Assembly: GCA_900312665.1 (NCBI GenBank)
Contig: ONZQ02000017.1
Location: 310,001-374,000, forward strand
Reading direction: 5' to 3'
Length of the DNA: 64,000 nt
DNA from: Cephalotrichum gorgonifer
Lineage: Eukaryota > Ascomycota > Sordariomycetes > Microascales > Microascaceae
Shown here: in pieces, positions 11,786 through 22,621 of the stretch
Layout: each line of letters begins with the position of its first letter
How positions within the stretch are numbered: the stretch's first letter is position 1
The notes under the pieces: model-generated
The model's input: only the letters and a program-made list of their open reading frames with translations
The model's database searches: none
Told to the model about the DNA's origin: nothing
Program-made: the position numbers and the translations under genes

Positions 11786-12753
11786 CTAAGCGAAGCTCTG
11801 GATGACCTCCGACAAAGGCCCAAACCAGCTCGAGGCCAGCTGCACGTTCCCAGCCTCGTTGGGATGCACGCCGTCGCCCGTCATGCTCGCGTCGTCGAAG
11901 CCGGTCCAGCAGTCCACGACCGTGACGGGACTCTCTGCCGTCGACGCGCCGGGGGCCCAGTCGGCGATCGCGGCGTTGAAGGCCACCACCCTGTCGGCGC
12001 ACTCGGCGCAGCCGGAGGGTGCCATGGGGATGATTTGGGCGACCTGAGAGAAGAAGAGAAAAGGAAATCACCTCCTCGTTAGCGATCGTGTTCTATGTAG
12101 AGGGGGAAGCTTTGGCTAGCTGCAGGTTATTGGCTCCCTGCCCTCTAGTCCCGAGAGGAAGGGATGCGGAGGAGAGCGGTAGGTAGGAGAAGGAAGTATA
12201 AGTGCAGGCTACAAGCCCGTTCGCCCTAACTCACCAGAATCTTCACAGCAGGGTTACTATCCCTCATCTGCCCGACAAGGGTATCAAACGCCCCCAGTAT
12301 CACCCCCGGCGCGATGTTGCTCCACACGTCGTTGGTCCCGAGGTGCACCATCACCACGTCCGCGCCCCCGCTGGCGCTCAGCCAACCCGGAAGCAGGCCC
12401 TGGCTCGCAATGTTGGTGGCCAGGTACCCGCCGTGGCCCTCGTTCTCGCCGTCGTACGCGAAGCCGCAGCCCTGGCCGGGGAGCGTGCCGACGAAGTCGG
12501 TGTTGGTGATGTTGGCCTCCTGGAGGGACCGCCAGAGGAGGGCACGCCAGCAGCCCTGCGGGCCTGTATTAGTCTGTGGTTGTGAAAGGAGGGGTTGGAG
12601 CAGAGTATGGTCGTGAAGGAAGAGGGGCGGACAGCAAAGTGGGAAGAGACATACAGGGCTCCCCGTGATTGAGTCTCCCAGCGGCATGATCCGCACATTC
12701 TGCGCGCGGGCAAGCAGCGCGAAGGCGCCAACGGCCAACTGCGTGAATCTCAT
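11786..12753 (-). CDS. secreted CE3-type SGNH esterase (probable acetylxylan esterase)
   Basis: Three exons, 12753-12655, 12555-12235 and 12043-11786, encode 225 residues. A signal peptide (MRFTQLAVGAFALLARAQ) is followed by block I GDSITGSPGCWRALLW with catalytic Ser28, split by intron 1 exactly after GSP. Block III appears as HLGTNDVW, and the C-terminal block is DGVHPNEAGN with the catalytic Asp197 and His200. This order, and the GSPGCWR sequence, are typical of carbohydrate esterase family 3, whose characterised members remove acetyl groups from xylan. The length fits a single-domain enzyme; no carbohydrate-binding module is present. The protein should be secreted. The acceptor of exon 2 (CGCAG) was preferred over a nearer CAG because only it keeps the reading frame. 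Confidence 0.9.
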
Positions 12754-12925
12754 CTCGTCTCTTCTCTTCTTGTCTCTCTCCTCTGCTAAAGCTAAAACCG
12801 GGATCAAGCACTCGGATGGGAGATAAACAAAATCCACCTGCTTGGTTTTCGTCTCGTCTTGCTCTCTGGTATCACATGAAAACACCCGATCGTACACAAT
12901 CGCCAATGGCCACACCAATCCACGA

Positions 12926-12966
12926 TTATATATATATATATGTATGTATATGTAAATATTTATATA
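12926..12966. repeat. TA-rich microsatellite
   Basis: TATATATATA passing into TGTATGTATATG and back to TATATA, about 40 bases, upstream of the CE3 gene. Confidence 0.8.
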
Positions 12967-14322
12967 AACTCACCCTTCCCCCCTTTTTCCCTCGGGCTAT
13001 CTCCCTCCGCCACACCTGGCCTCCCCAATTTCCCCCGCAAAATATATAGCACTCGCGCATATCCCACATATCCTCACTCCCCTGTAGGCGCGATATTAAT
13101 TCCCCGTCACTCTCTATAAATCACAGCCCGCTGCACGCGTACCCCGGAGGTCCATACCCCGTCGGAGCCGTCGTCCCCGGCCTTCTAGCCCCGATATGGG
13201 CCTGAGCTCCGGGGATCATTTTCCCTCTTTCGCCCATCTAATCCCACAAATTCGAACGCGCCTACAAATCATGGAAACTTCGTGCCGGGCAGCGTGTGTA
13301 TAGTCCATCGAAATCTCACAAAAGTCTTGGGGGGCTCAGTCCCACTACAAGGACAAGGCCTTCCTCTTCTCCATGTATGAACGCGCAACTCCTAAACATT
13401 CACTCCGAATGACCCCGAAACCACGCATTTACCCCACAACAGTACAAGCATTCTCACTACTCATACTGGTAGATTATCTCACACCCACCCCTCTTATTTC
13501 CCCCAAAGGGGTCGTTCCGCTCCCGAAACCCCGCGTTTGCGGGGCCCACGCGATCGATCGAGTGGGGCACGCGGCTCGGTATTGACGCGGAGGTACGGCC
13601 TCCGCTCCGCTCCCGGAAGGCCTTCACTTTCCTCAACTCTCTCCTTGGAGCCGAAAGGGAAATGGCCGGTTGGGTCTTGCGAAGATGGATGGCTCTTTCT
13701 TGTTCTCGCGCTGTTTGGCATACTCTCTCGATAGGCGACTTACACGCTGAGTCCCAAGTCATAGTCCCGTAACATATCATTCCTAACAGCAGCCATCTAT
13801 TAATGATAAAAGCCGGAAGAGGGAGAAGGGCTAAGTGATGCTGGGGAGGGGGGCAGCAAGTCGTATCTGCGAACTTCCCCGGAAGCTACGAGCAACGGAA
13901 CCGTCATCGGGATATCCGAGCCATCCTCCATTTCCGCGGTCCCCCGAAGATCCACCGGGTTCCGTTCTCCCCCAGAATTCCATTCAAGAATGTGAAGACT
14001 CCAGTCTGGACTCTTCTCCGTAGTCTCCCGTCCCCTCGTCCCCAACTACTTGTACAAGGACCCCAACCCCAACTCCCGCCGGCATAGACAGGGATCCCGA
14101 AGCTAACCAGTAGCCGAGCCCACACGGAGAAATCCAATGCCGAGATCTCCCACCAGAGAAAATCTTCAGAACACACACGCCCCTGCAGACGATCGCTTTT
14201 CCACCCTAATCTCGATGCTACCCTGCCATACCAACTGCCTTACTTGGACCTTGTATAAATATACAGTACCAGTACGAGTAAACACTCCATAATATAGTAC
14301 ATACAGGCCCTGCGCTCGGTAG

Positions 14323-14345
14323 ACACACACACACACACACACACA
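14323..14345. repeat. (AC)n microsatellite
   Basis: About eleven uninterrupted AC units, 24 bases beyond the GH5 stop codon, so possibly inside its 3' UTR. Confidence 0.9.
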
Positions 14346-14368
14346 TACCCACCCTCTTTCTCTCCAAC

Positions 14369-15623
14369 TTACTCAATAGCAGCAACGTGATCTACAACCA
14401 AGCACTTCCACTCATCACCCCCGTAGTAAATCGTATTCGTATCATCATGCGTACGCCCGGTGCTCAGCTCGTCGCCCCACTGCCAGAACTGGTCCCCGGC
14501 GATGCCCTCCGTCGTGCGCATGGCCTCCTGCCACGGGCCTTCGACGGCGCAGTGGTTCGTGGGCGTACCGTCTAGTAAAAGCCAACGCCCCGTCAGCAGC
14601 CACTCTTCGCCCGAAAGAGAAACAAAAGGGGGTGGGTCCGAGAAACTTACACTCTTCAAACAGACACGGCTTCCCAGCCGCCACGCAGGCCGCGGCGTGG
14701 GCCTTGATCCACTCGATCGGGAAGTTCGTCTTGTCCACACCCCCTAGACGTAGACGCCCCAGTCAGTTCTGTACGTAATAATAATACACCCACACCAACA
14801 CACTCCCACCAGAAAGGCCTCCAGGGATACGGTACTCACAGCTGTCGGGATACATGTGGAACGTCCCAAAGTCCAGTGTCTCGATCTCCAGGTTCTTCGC
14901 AAAGTCCGTCCCCTCGCCGAACTGGAACGGGTACGAGCTTCCCCCCGCGATGCCCATCCCCTCGTCGCCGAGCGTGACCATGTGGGCCGGGTCCAGCGAC
15001 TTGACGTACTCCGACGTCGACTTCGCCCAGTCGTAGATGACGCTCGTGTCGCACCCCTGGCACCGCGGCTCGTTGGCCAGCTCCCACGCGAAAATGGCGT
15101 CCGATCCCTTGAACCGGTTCACCACAGTCTCGATGTAGGACTTGTACTCCGCCTGCGCCGCCGCGTTGGTGTACCAGCTCTGCTTCGTCCCGCCGAACGC
15201 CTTTACGTACGCCGAGATCCCGCCGTAGTCGTCCCAGAAGTTGACAAAGTTGATGATGAGCTGCACGCCGTGCCTCTCCGCCGCCGCCACCACGGCGTCC
15301 AGCCGAGGCAGGCCGTTCGCGCCTTCGTTGACCCTCGAGCCCGAGGCGGAGACGAGGTGGAACCAGACGTCGTCCCTCTCGGCGTTCACGTCGTTGAAGC
15401 CCCAGATGCGGAGCACCTTGAGCCCCGAGTCGGCAAAGTGGCCCATCGTGAGGTCAACGTCGGCATCATTCCTGAGCATGGAGATCCAGTACGAGTTGCT
15501 CCCCGCGAAGTACTTGGTCTCCCCGTTGATCTTGAAGAGGGTGCCATCGGTGGTCGAGGGCGCGGACTGCGCGAGAGTGCCGACGCCAGCGAGGGCGCCG
15601 AGGAGAAGAGTAGAGGTCTTCAT
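14369..15623 (-). CDS. secreted GH5 (subfamily 7-like) endo-beta-1,4-mannanase
   Basis: Three exons, 15623-14840, 14743-14651 and 14571-14369, give 359 residues. A signal peptide (MKTSTLLLGALAGVGTLA) precedes a compact GH5 barrel. Landmarks are FAGSNSYWISM near 39-49, RIWGFND near 72-78, the acid/base Glu185 in WELANEPRCQGC, HMYPDSWGV across the first intron, and the nucleophile Glu292 in KPCLFEEYG across the second intron. The junction at EEY-G and the TRP-GLY junction confirm both splice choices. Family members cut mannans and galactomannans of plant cell walls. No binding module is attached. The neighbouring CE3 gene has a related extracellular job, but the two are separate units with 1.6 kb between them. 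Confidence 0.93.
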
Positions 15624-15959
15624 TTTGAAAGGTAGATGTTGCCGTGCCGAGGAGGTGTCAGGACATCAATATCCACGAGGTCGTAGGGACATTTTATACC
15701 CTCTCGAGATAACGTACCGCGCCCGGGTGGACCATGGTCGTGAGTATCCAAATAGATTAAATTCGTGGCGCGTCCGCTCGAGTGCCCCTGGATAAATGAC
15801 GTACCACACCCGGGTGAGGATGGTGGGGATATGAAGACGGACCCACGGCCTCCGAGCACCTCGGTTGTCTACCCTGCCCCCCTTCCTTGTACGAAAACAG
15901 TCGCGGTTTAACCAGGGCCGCGGGAATGCAGGACTTAGCTCAACCCCACAATCATTCCG
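15624..15959 (-). promoter_or_regulatory. GH5 promoter with TATA box and repeated element
   Basis: A TATAAAA box on the minus strand (15698-15692) lies about 70 bases upstream of the GH5 ATG. Further upstream an 18-base element, ACGTACC-R-C-R-CCCGGGTG (written on the plus strand), occurs twice in direct orientation, at 15712-15729 and 15799-15816, the copies differing by two G/A changes. Spacing is 87 bases. Such paired sites could bind a regulator of the mannanase, or be a small duplication. Confidence 0.5.
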
Positions 15960-17930
15960 TCAATTATTCGAGAGAAGCCGGTCAATCGACGCTAAGACGC
16001 GGGCCCCATCGCCAATCGTAGTTAGGATCAGCGTCGGAATAACTACTCCGCCAACCCTCCCCACCAGGCGTTGCTTCATGGCCGCCGTCACGGCCACCCC
16101 GCACGGAAGGACCAATGAGCTCCGGTCGCTCGGCCTTCCAGAAGCGACGTGGATGCTTCGGCGCTTCCTCCTCCATAAAAACCGCGTCCAGAAGTCCCGC
16201 TCGCTCGCGTCGAGGTCGGCCTGGTCCAGCGCTTCGAGGTGGCAGTGTAATTGTGCGGATGGTGAGTGTCCGAAGAGTGCGACAAGGTGGCTACTTTCCG
16301 TATCGGGCGTCGAGGGGTTTGTGAGAGACACTCTAAGCGCCCCTGAGAAGTTCATGATGCGCCCCCCGGAGACCACCACTTCGAATTGGCCCGCGTGGAA
16401 TCCCCATAGAGACCCATTCTTGCTCGGCGCCAGAACCCCCGTCTTCGGGTCCTGTTTTCCCGCCACTGGGCGCTCAACAATTGCTGTGGGCGGGTAATGA
16501 GATGCGATTTTGAGCTGCCGCGGCCCAGGACACTCGTTGAAGCTTATGCTGAGGGCTCGCTCCCAAGACCCGCCGGCCGGTTGAACCTGCGGACCCGGTG
16601 ATTCAGCCTTGGAGGGACCCTGGCCGGCTTGCAGATAGACTTGGGACGGTTTGAAGCGGCTCATGAACATCGTCGAGACGCACACGGGCCCTTTGCCCGG
16701 CGTCCTAAACGCCCTCACCGGGGCGCCAGGGTACGTCCCCGCTAAGCTGACCGTAAGCCAGACACAAACCATCATGGATCCGTCTACGCTACTCCGCCGC
16801 GTACCCCAGCTGCCCCGGGATGGAGCACTAGGACTCGTTCCCCCGCGGCTCGCTGCCACATTGGTGTATATCCAAGCCAGGACTTCACGCTCTCCGGTTT
16901 TGGGGGGATTCTGAGCACCCTCGGGATGGTCAGACTCATCCGTGTCTATTGGCAGAGTGACAGATATGCCGCGGCTTGTTATCATTGGCGGGTCAAACAA
17001 GAACTGGTGAACGGGAAACGAGCTTGATTTCGAGTCCCAGCGATGCGGCTGAAGATCCCCCCACCCCAAGGTCCCCATATCGGCAAAAAGCATCGAATCC
17101 GCGTCGTCGAATCCAAAGGTAGTGGACGGGAGGTGCGTGGTAAGATCGGGGCGTTTGAAGACGGTAGGGTTGGGCGCCAGTACTCCCGTGTAAGTGGGGC
17201 TGTCCCGCTGGTTCACCGCGGGTGACCATGCCAGGAGGGTGAAGTCTTCTGTTTGTCTGAGGATCTCATTCTGCAATCGCTCAAAGGCCCGCGCCCCCTC
17301 TCCGTAGAGGATCGGCATCTTGATGTCGAAAAGGCCCAGAAGACAGTACGCCTCGTCCTCGGGCCTGGCCGTCCGTCGACCGGATGCCCAGCTCAAGCGC
17401 TCGGCAACGGTGCATTCGGTCGGCGACCGACCCCGGAGAACATCGAGGCTGATACCCGTGGCCGACGAAAGAATGTCTTCCAGGCTTGATTTCGTCCCAA
17501 GCTCGAGCCAGTCCGAGGTGTAGAATTCGACGTACTTGGGCGCGATCAGCTCCTGCAGAGTCCACCCACACTCAAACCACCGGCTGTCGGTGAGTCGGAA
17601 CCGGGGTACGTCGGCGAGGTAAACGATGCACACAGCGGAACGCTGGTACCAGCCGTACATGGAGTTTAAGGCCTCCGAGATCTCAGCCGTGGAAGACCTG
17701 TCGACGCAGCACGTATCAATCCATGCCCACTCGTAACCGGCCAGGGCAGCCTGTTGGCAGAATCCCTCGACCTTGGCGAAACCCTTTAGCGTGGATGCCT
17801 CTGCGACACCGGCTCGTATGTGCTGGAACGTGACCTCTTCGATGTCCCAGGTATGCGATAGAACGGCGTACGGAGGGACGACGTCTAGAAATTCCTCGAG
17901 CGCATAGGTCGAGGTATTGAGAAGGCGCAT
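15960..17930 (-). CDS. HET (heterokaryon incompatibility) domain protein
   Basis: A single exon encodes 656 residues from the ATG at 17930 (MRLLNTSTYALEEF). An upstream in-frame ATG at 17969 would only add a purine-repeat-derived RERERERG segment, so it is less likely. The HET domain covers about residues 25-240: YAVLSHTWDIEEVTFQHI, GYEWAWIDTCCVDRSSTAEI, LNSMYGWYQRSAVCIVYL, CGWTLQELIAP and LFDIKMPILYGEGARAFERL, the order of the HET-6/TOL type. The C-terminal 400 residues show no repeat domain (no WD40, ankyrin or NACHT) and no recognised motif. HET proteins mediate non-self recognition and cell death after fusion of unlike strains; the specific partner cannot be told from sequence. Confidence 0.93.
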   Translation of the reverse strand: MRLLNTSTYALEEFLDVVPPYAVLSHTWDIEEVTFQHIRAGVAEASTLKGFAKVEGFCQQAALAGYEWAWIDTCCVDRSSTAEISEALNSMYGWYQRSAVCIVYLADVPRFRLTDSRWFECGWTLQELIAPKYVEFYTSDWLELGTKSSLEDILSSATGISLDVLRGRSPTECTVAERLSWASGRRTARPEDEAYCLLGLFDIKMPILYGEGARAFERLQNEILRQTEDFTLLAWSPAVNQRDSPTYTGVLAPNPTVFKRPDLTTHLPSTTFGFDDADSMLFADMGTLGWGDLQPHRWDSKSSSFPVHQFLFDPPMITSRGISVTLPIDTDESDHPEGAQNPPKTGEREVLAWIYTNVAASRGGTSPSAPSRGSWGTRRSSVDGSMMVCVWLTVSLAGTYPGAPVRAFRTPGKGPVCVSTMFMSRFKPSQVYLQAGQGPSKAESPGPQVQPAGGSWERALSISFNECPGPRQLKIASHYPPTAIVERPVAGKQDPKTGVLAPSKNGSLWGFHAGQFEVVVSGGRIMNFSGALRVSLTNPSTPDTESSHLVALFGHSPSAQLHCHLEALDQADLDASERDFWTRFLWRRKRRSIHVASGRPSDRSSLVLPCGVAVTAAMKQRLVGRVGGVVIPTLILTTIGDGARVLASIDRLLSNN

Positions 17931-17940
17931 GTTGGCGTTT

Positions 17941-17962
17941 CCTCTCTCTCTCTCTCTCTCTC
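17941..17962. repeat. (CT)n / (GA)n tract in HET leader
   Basis: About ten CT units directly upstream of the HET start; on the mRNA this is a GA-rich leader. Confidence 0.85.
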
Positions 17963-20682
17963 GTTTCAAACACCCTGCTCACGTCGACTTAAAGGGGTGT
18001 AGCCAATTCAACGTATTGCTCTGACAGGCCACACAGAGGCTCCGCCTTTGCGGACAAGGGCGGGAGAAGGATGTCACAGGGGGGGGAACACACTAGGAGG
18101 GTCTTAAAATGGGAGACAACACTAGAGTAATTGAAGAGGCGGGCGATGATGCGTGAAGATTCAACGAAGGGCAAACACACACACAAAAAGGGAAAGAAAA
18201 AGCAATGTTGAAAATATTCAACGGTGAACAAAAGCAATCACCGGGCGGCAGTTACAAAAAGTCCACCCCGCCCCCCGACTCCGATGAACAAACATGTCTC
18301 GGCAACGAACATGGCAATGTTCGCTCCAAAAAATTCGACGCAGCGATAGCCAATGCATAATGCAAGTACAAACAGGCTGATGTGGCGGAGAAAGGGGAAG
18401 GCTGTGTTACCTGAGTGGACTGGGTGGCGCCCACGAGCTCCGGAAGCGGTCCGATCAACGTAACGCCGAAGCCCGCAGCTGGTGGGACGGCCCAAATGGG
18501 TGTGTCTGTGTCTGTGTCTGTGCCTGGGTGTCCAGACCCTCTGGCAAGGGATAAAGCATGGTTTGGCTAAACTGTGCTCAAGCATGCATGGGCACGAGCG
18601 ATGGGACGCTCGCTTCGGGCAAGTGTATAACGGCGAAGGGTCCATCTGACAGGTCAACTAGTGGCGCCAAAATGCGCGATGGCCCAACCGTACATCATGC
18701 CATCGATTGATGCATGCATCTGGACATCTGGGTGGACGAGAGCATGTGTTGAATAGATGGCTGGGGGTGGTTGGATGCAGGTGAGTGAGGTAGGTGAGGC
18801 ACACTCACCGATGTGATCCTGCAAGGACACCCACGGACCCACTCACAGACCCACTGTGGTGTACTTTATTCAAAGTTGACAGATATTATGGTCCCCCCAC
18901 GAGATAACCAGTCGTCGTGGTTGTTGAGCACATCTATTTTCGTCCGTCCCCCAACGATGGGAACATCCTCGTTCGGTACTTGTATTTTTTTTTCTCCAAC
19001 GAGGCGGGGGTGACCAAGGACAGGTTCGAACCTCTCCTTCCGTATCATCAGGCCCGAAGTGGCCTCCTCCCCTCCTTCCTCTAGTTTCAAATTCTGAGCC
19101 AGGCAACCTTCAGCCCCAGGGCAGCACCATCATGGTACCAAGCAGGTGGTCAGTGCAAACCCCGCGGCCGCGCCTTCTCTTTTTGGACTACAAAGTACGG
19201 AGTACAGCAGGAATAATACTTGTATGCTATGAAGACTAGGATGTCCATCCCATCATAACATAATGCAACACTAGCATTAACGCCACGACCCCAAAATAAT
19301 ACCTCAATCACAAGCCTGGTAGGAAGCACATCAAAGACAAGGATAATATATCAAAACTCCATCCAGCCCCCACCTTCTCCCAGCCCCATGGCCTTCCTCA
19401 TTCAGCTTCGGCTTGTGTTCCATATTCAAATGGGATTTGGCCAACTTTAACAAGATACCATTTCACTTGCGACCTTCCTTTCCTACCTTCCCCACGTAGT
19501 GGAAGCTTGACAGCTAAAACGTCAAGATGTATATACATCCCTTTCTAAGGTTGATATTTGAAGCCCCCGGGCAATGAGTTTTTCCCACATGCACTTGTAT
19601 TTCTTTTCTTGGGACGAGAAGAGATAGATTCTTACTTCCGTATCGCGAGACACTGGCCCCCAACCACTGTCTAGGAGAAGACTTTTATTCGCCTCGTGGC
19701 CCTCGCGAGGCACGGCCATAGCTAGACAAGACAGACAAATATTATCCCTCCCCTTTCCTTCTTTCGTCCCTCCTAGGAGAAATTGGCCATGCCCACTTCT
19801 AATTTTGAGAAAGAGTCTGGCTAGAGTACTATAGAGGATGAAGACAAGCAGTTGAGGTGCTATGATAAACAGTACCATAGATGTTAACATAGAGACATTA
19901 AAGAGACGGATATGATACCCATTACTCATTCATATAGTCAAGTTTCAGATGACTGTGGCTCGACGGATGTTCGGTGGCCAGAGATCGATCATTTTCACTT
20001 GTCTTTTCCAGCAAAGCTTTGAATTTCTTACTACGTAGAGATTTCCATCGAGGTTTCTTCCCTCCCTATCAGAGATCTTACACTTACAGCTCATCTCAAC
20101 ATTGGGCTTACATCCGCAGACTTATTCCTATACACAAGGGCGCACTCCACCCTCATACCATAGGAGGGATATCACTGGCAGAGCCTATACAAGTCTCGGA
20201 GAGAAACCCCAGGCCGCATAAGCGCTAACTGCATAAAATCGTGGCGTGCCTCAACTTTCGGGAGGTAGTTGGCCACCCTTACCCCTATTGGCCCCCACGT
20301 TTCTATCCCAACTACTGCCCTATGGGGGCATATCCCTCGAGATATCTATTCTGATATTCGCTAACCAGGGTAACAATGCCAAAACCTCCCTTTCCCTGCC
20401 TAACCATCATACTAGTCGCGCATCACTTGAAATGAACTGACTATTAGCGGACGCCCGGCCCCCGTCTGTACAGTAATGAGCGGCCCGGTTTCGTTACTAT
20501 AGACTAATACAGGACTCAAGTACATAAGCACCCGTTAGCACCTTCGCTTCTCCCTTGTATATTTAGTTTCCTTCCAGCTTATCCAGCTCAGTCGAGTTTC
20601 TTTCCTTTTGTCCCCTTTCAATCCTCCCTCCCAGTTTCCCAGCTCGCTTCTCGGACTGATATTATTTACCCCGTCGCCCGCC
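17963..20682. other. gene-poor 2.7 kb
   Basis: No gene with family support. It contains a GTGTCT tandem near 18505-18530 and an isolated minus-strand frame of 135 codons (19929-19522) with one hydrophobic stretch (MVLFIIAPQLLVFILYS); that frame has no recognisable relatives by eye and is left as unproven. Base composition falls towards AT from 19200 on. Confidence 0.35.
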
Positions 20683-21376
20683 ATGGTTAACGTCAACTTC
20701 TCTATAATACCCCCCTGGGAGGAGGTACACTTCGCGGCAAACCGCACCGCCTAGCACAACTGGCTCGCGACGTTCTTCCTCCTGAACCCGAGAGACTCCC
20801 GTTAGTTCATGCAAGGGGGCTTCCTCACGACCTTCTACCTCGCAGCCTTCACAGTATTGTACGTCAGGAAGTACTTCAAGACTAGGGCTGGGAAGGATTC
20901 GCCAGGTGTCTCTGGGGGAAGATCACGATGGCCCGGTGAGCCGGCGATGTCTTTGAGGCTCGCCGGACGGGTTCCACGCGTTGGCCATGCTCACGTGTAT
21001 CGCGATGATCGTCGCCGCCATCTACCTAGCTCTCGAGGGGTACAAGATGAACACCCTCCCGACCGAGAACAAGAGCCCCCCCTTCGGTGACAGCAGCACG
21101 TACATCATGGCCATGTCCGTCATCGCCGCCATCTTCTCCATCTTCCCCCTCCTGGTCCTCTACCTGCTCCTGAGCCGCCGCGACAGGGACCAAGGTCAGC
21201 CGACCAATTACCGCATGTGGCTGCGCCGGGCCGCCCTGCTCTTGATATGGGTGCTCCTCGTGATCGAGATGTTCCTGAGACCGGGGCTAAACTCCGACTA
21301 CGAGAGCACCCACGACAAGGATGTCCAGGGGAAAGAGAAGTCGACTGGGCCCATGGAGACGGAACTAGTCCGATAG
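20683..21376 (+). pseudogene. broken multi-span membrane protein gene, unknown family
   Basis: An ATG at 20683 (MVNVNFSIIPPWEEVHFA) starts a frame that would give a four-helix membrane protein, but TAG stops at 20752 and 20803 interrupt it. After the second stop the frame continues with a membrane helix (FYLAAFTVLYV), then a probable intron from 20906 to about 20957 (GTGTCT donor, TTTGAG acceptor) restores phase into GFHALAMLTCIAMIVAAIYL, with two more helices and a charged tail ending at 21376. Both stops sit where CAG would become TAG by a single C-to-T change in a CpA context. A shorter protein starting at the ATG of 20809 is still possible. I do not recognise the family. Confidence 0.6.
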
Positions 21377-22621
21377 GACATAACGGGATAGGAATGACGC
21401 AATAGCAAGAGGAGATTGGTTTGTGTAACGCCCAAGCGTTACGGGAGATAAGTTCGACCTGCGATGTCGAGTCTCGTTGAGAAAAGATTTCCAAGAAGTG
21501 AACGGGAAAAGGAAAGGAATTAACTATACAAAGTACCCCATTATCCAGCACCAAAAGTGCAGGTTCCCGCAGTTTGGGTTCAAAGAATTCACCTATCGGA
21601 CACATTCTGGACACTTTCCCCAGTGTCGCTCAATGCACCTTGCTTTTTGCACGTGATGCTATAGAAAAAGCAATTTGACCTGCCTTTCTGGTATGAGAAT
21701 TTGTTCAGTAGCGAAACAAAAGATTTGGATAGGTTTATATATGAGGTATATACCAGCGGTATTACTGCGCCGTTACTGCGTTTTGATCTTCGATGACGTT
21801 TTGCGTGAGGTTGACTGGCTGCAGATACACATATATATCAATCAATTTCCAGAGTTGACATCAAAGTACACGACAGTCCACCTCCTGCTCGTTCTTTCAT
21901 CCAATGCCATACGGCATGTATTCACTTCCTTCAAATATAATAGTGTAGTTAAACGGTGAGGTTCAAGGCCTTCGGGTTTGCGACCGGATTTGAGCGATTC
22001 ACTGTTTGTAGACCTTATTTAAAGACCAAGGTAATCAATGCGTTGAGAAACATAGAAGGGTCGGGGGGGCCTAAGGTTGGTGGATCTACATCAAGAAACT
22101 GACGAGTACACGTTTGGTGCGTCTACGCAGACAGGCAGTGCCGGCTACCGGAACTTATCTCCGGTGAGAATTACAAGTAATACAAGGGTGGCCGGAAGTT
22201 TACTATCTCCGCTTCCCCCGCAGCGGGGAGTACATGTCTTCCATGCCCGAGTTTGCTCTTCCTCACCGGGTCCGAGCAGGAGCAGGAGCAAGCACACCGA
22301 GGCGGGCACTCCGATCACACAGTATCAATGTTCGATCCGCCCGTATTAATAGTGCCGCACGCTAGAGACTCGGTGGCCGGATGGGAATGGCCAGGCACCG
22401 CCCTGATTGGCCCGCCTCGCCATTCGTCTTCTGATACATACCCCGGGCTGGACCCTGGACATGGTCCATACAGCTATGTGTATCTGTTAGGAAGGTAGGC
22501 AGATCATACATTGACCAATAGTTCCCTTCCATATATAAGATAAAAGCCTTACGCAATGTGGTGGACCCCGCCCCTTTCTCGACTCCCCATTATCCCAAAC
22601 CCCCTCTCATCCACCACCACC
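21377..22621. other. intergenic, promoter of the HSL-type esterase
   Basis: AT-richer DNA without a supported gene; only short frames are open. Confidence 0.35.

Larger units (their letters stand above)
12754..14368. other. intergenic 1.6 kb with simple repeats
   Basis: Promoter of the CE3 gene at the low end, then DNA without a convincing gene. It holds an AT/TATG-rich stretch (12926-12966), a strong short hairpin CCCCGC-GTTT-GCGGGG (13532-13547) and an AC microsatellite just before the GH5 3' end. Confidence 0.5.

Noticed and set aside
19010..19040. GGTTCGAACC, a B-box-like tRNA promoter word
   Set aside because: Flanking bases do not form a T stem or cloverleaf on either strand.
19522..19929. 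135-codon minus-strand frame with a hydrophobic segment
   Set aside because: Isolated, AT-rich, no family resemblance and no splice support; not called as a gene.
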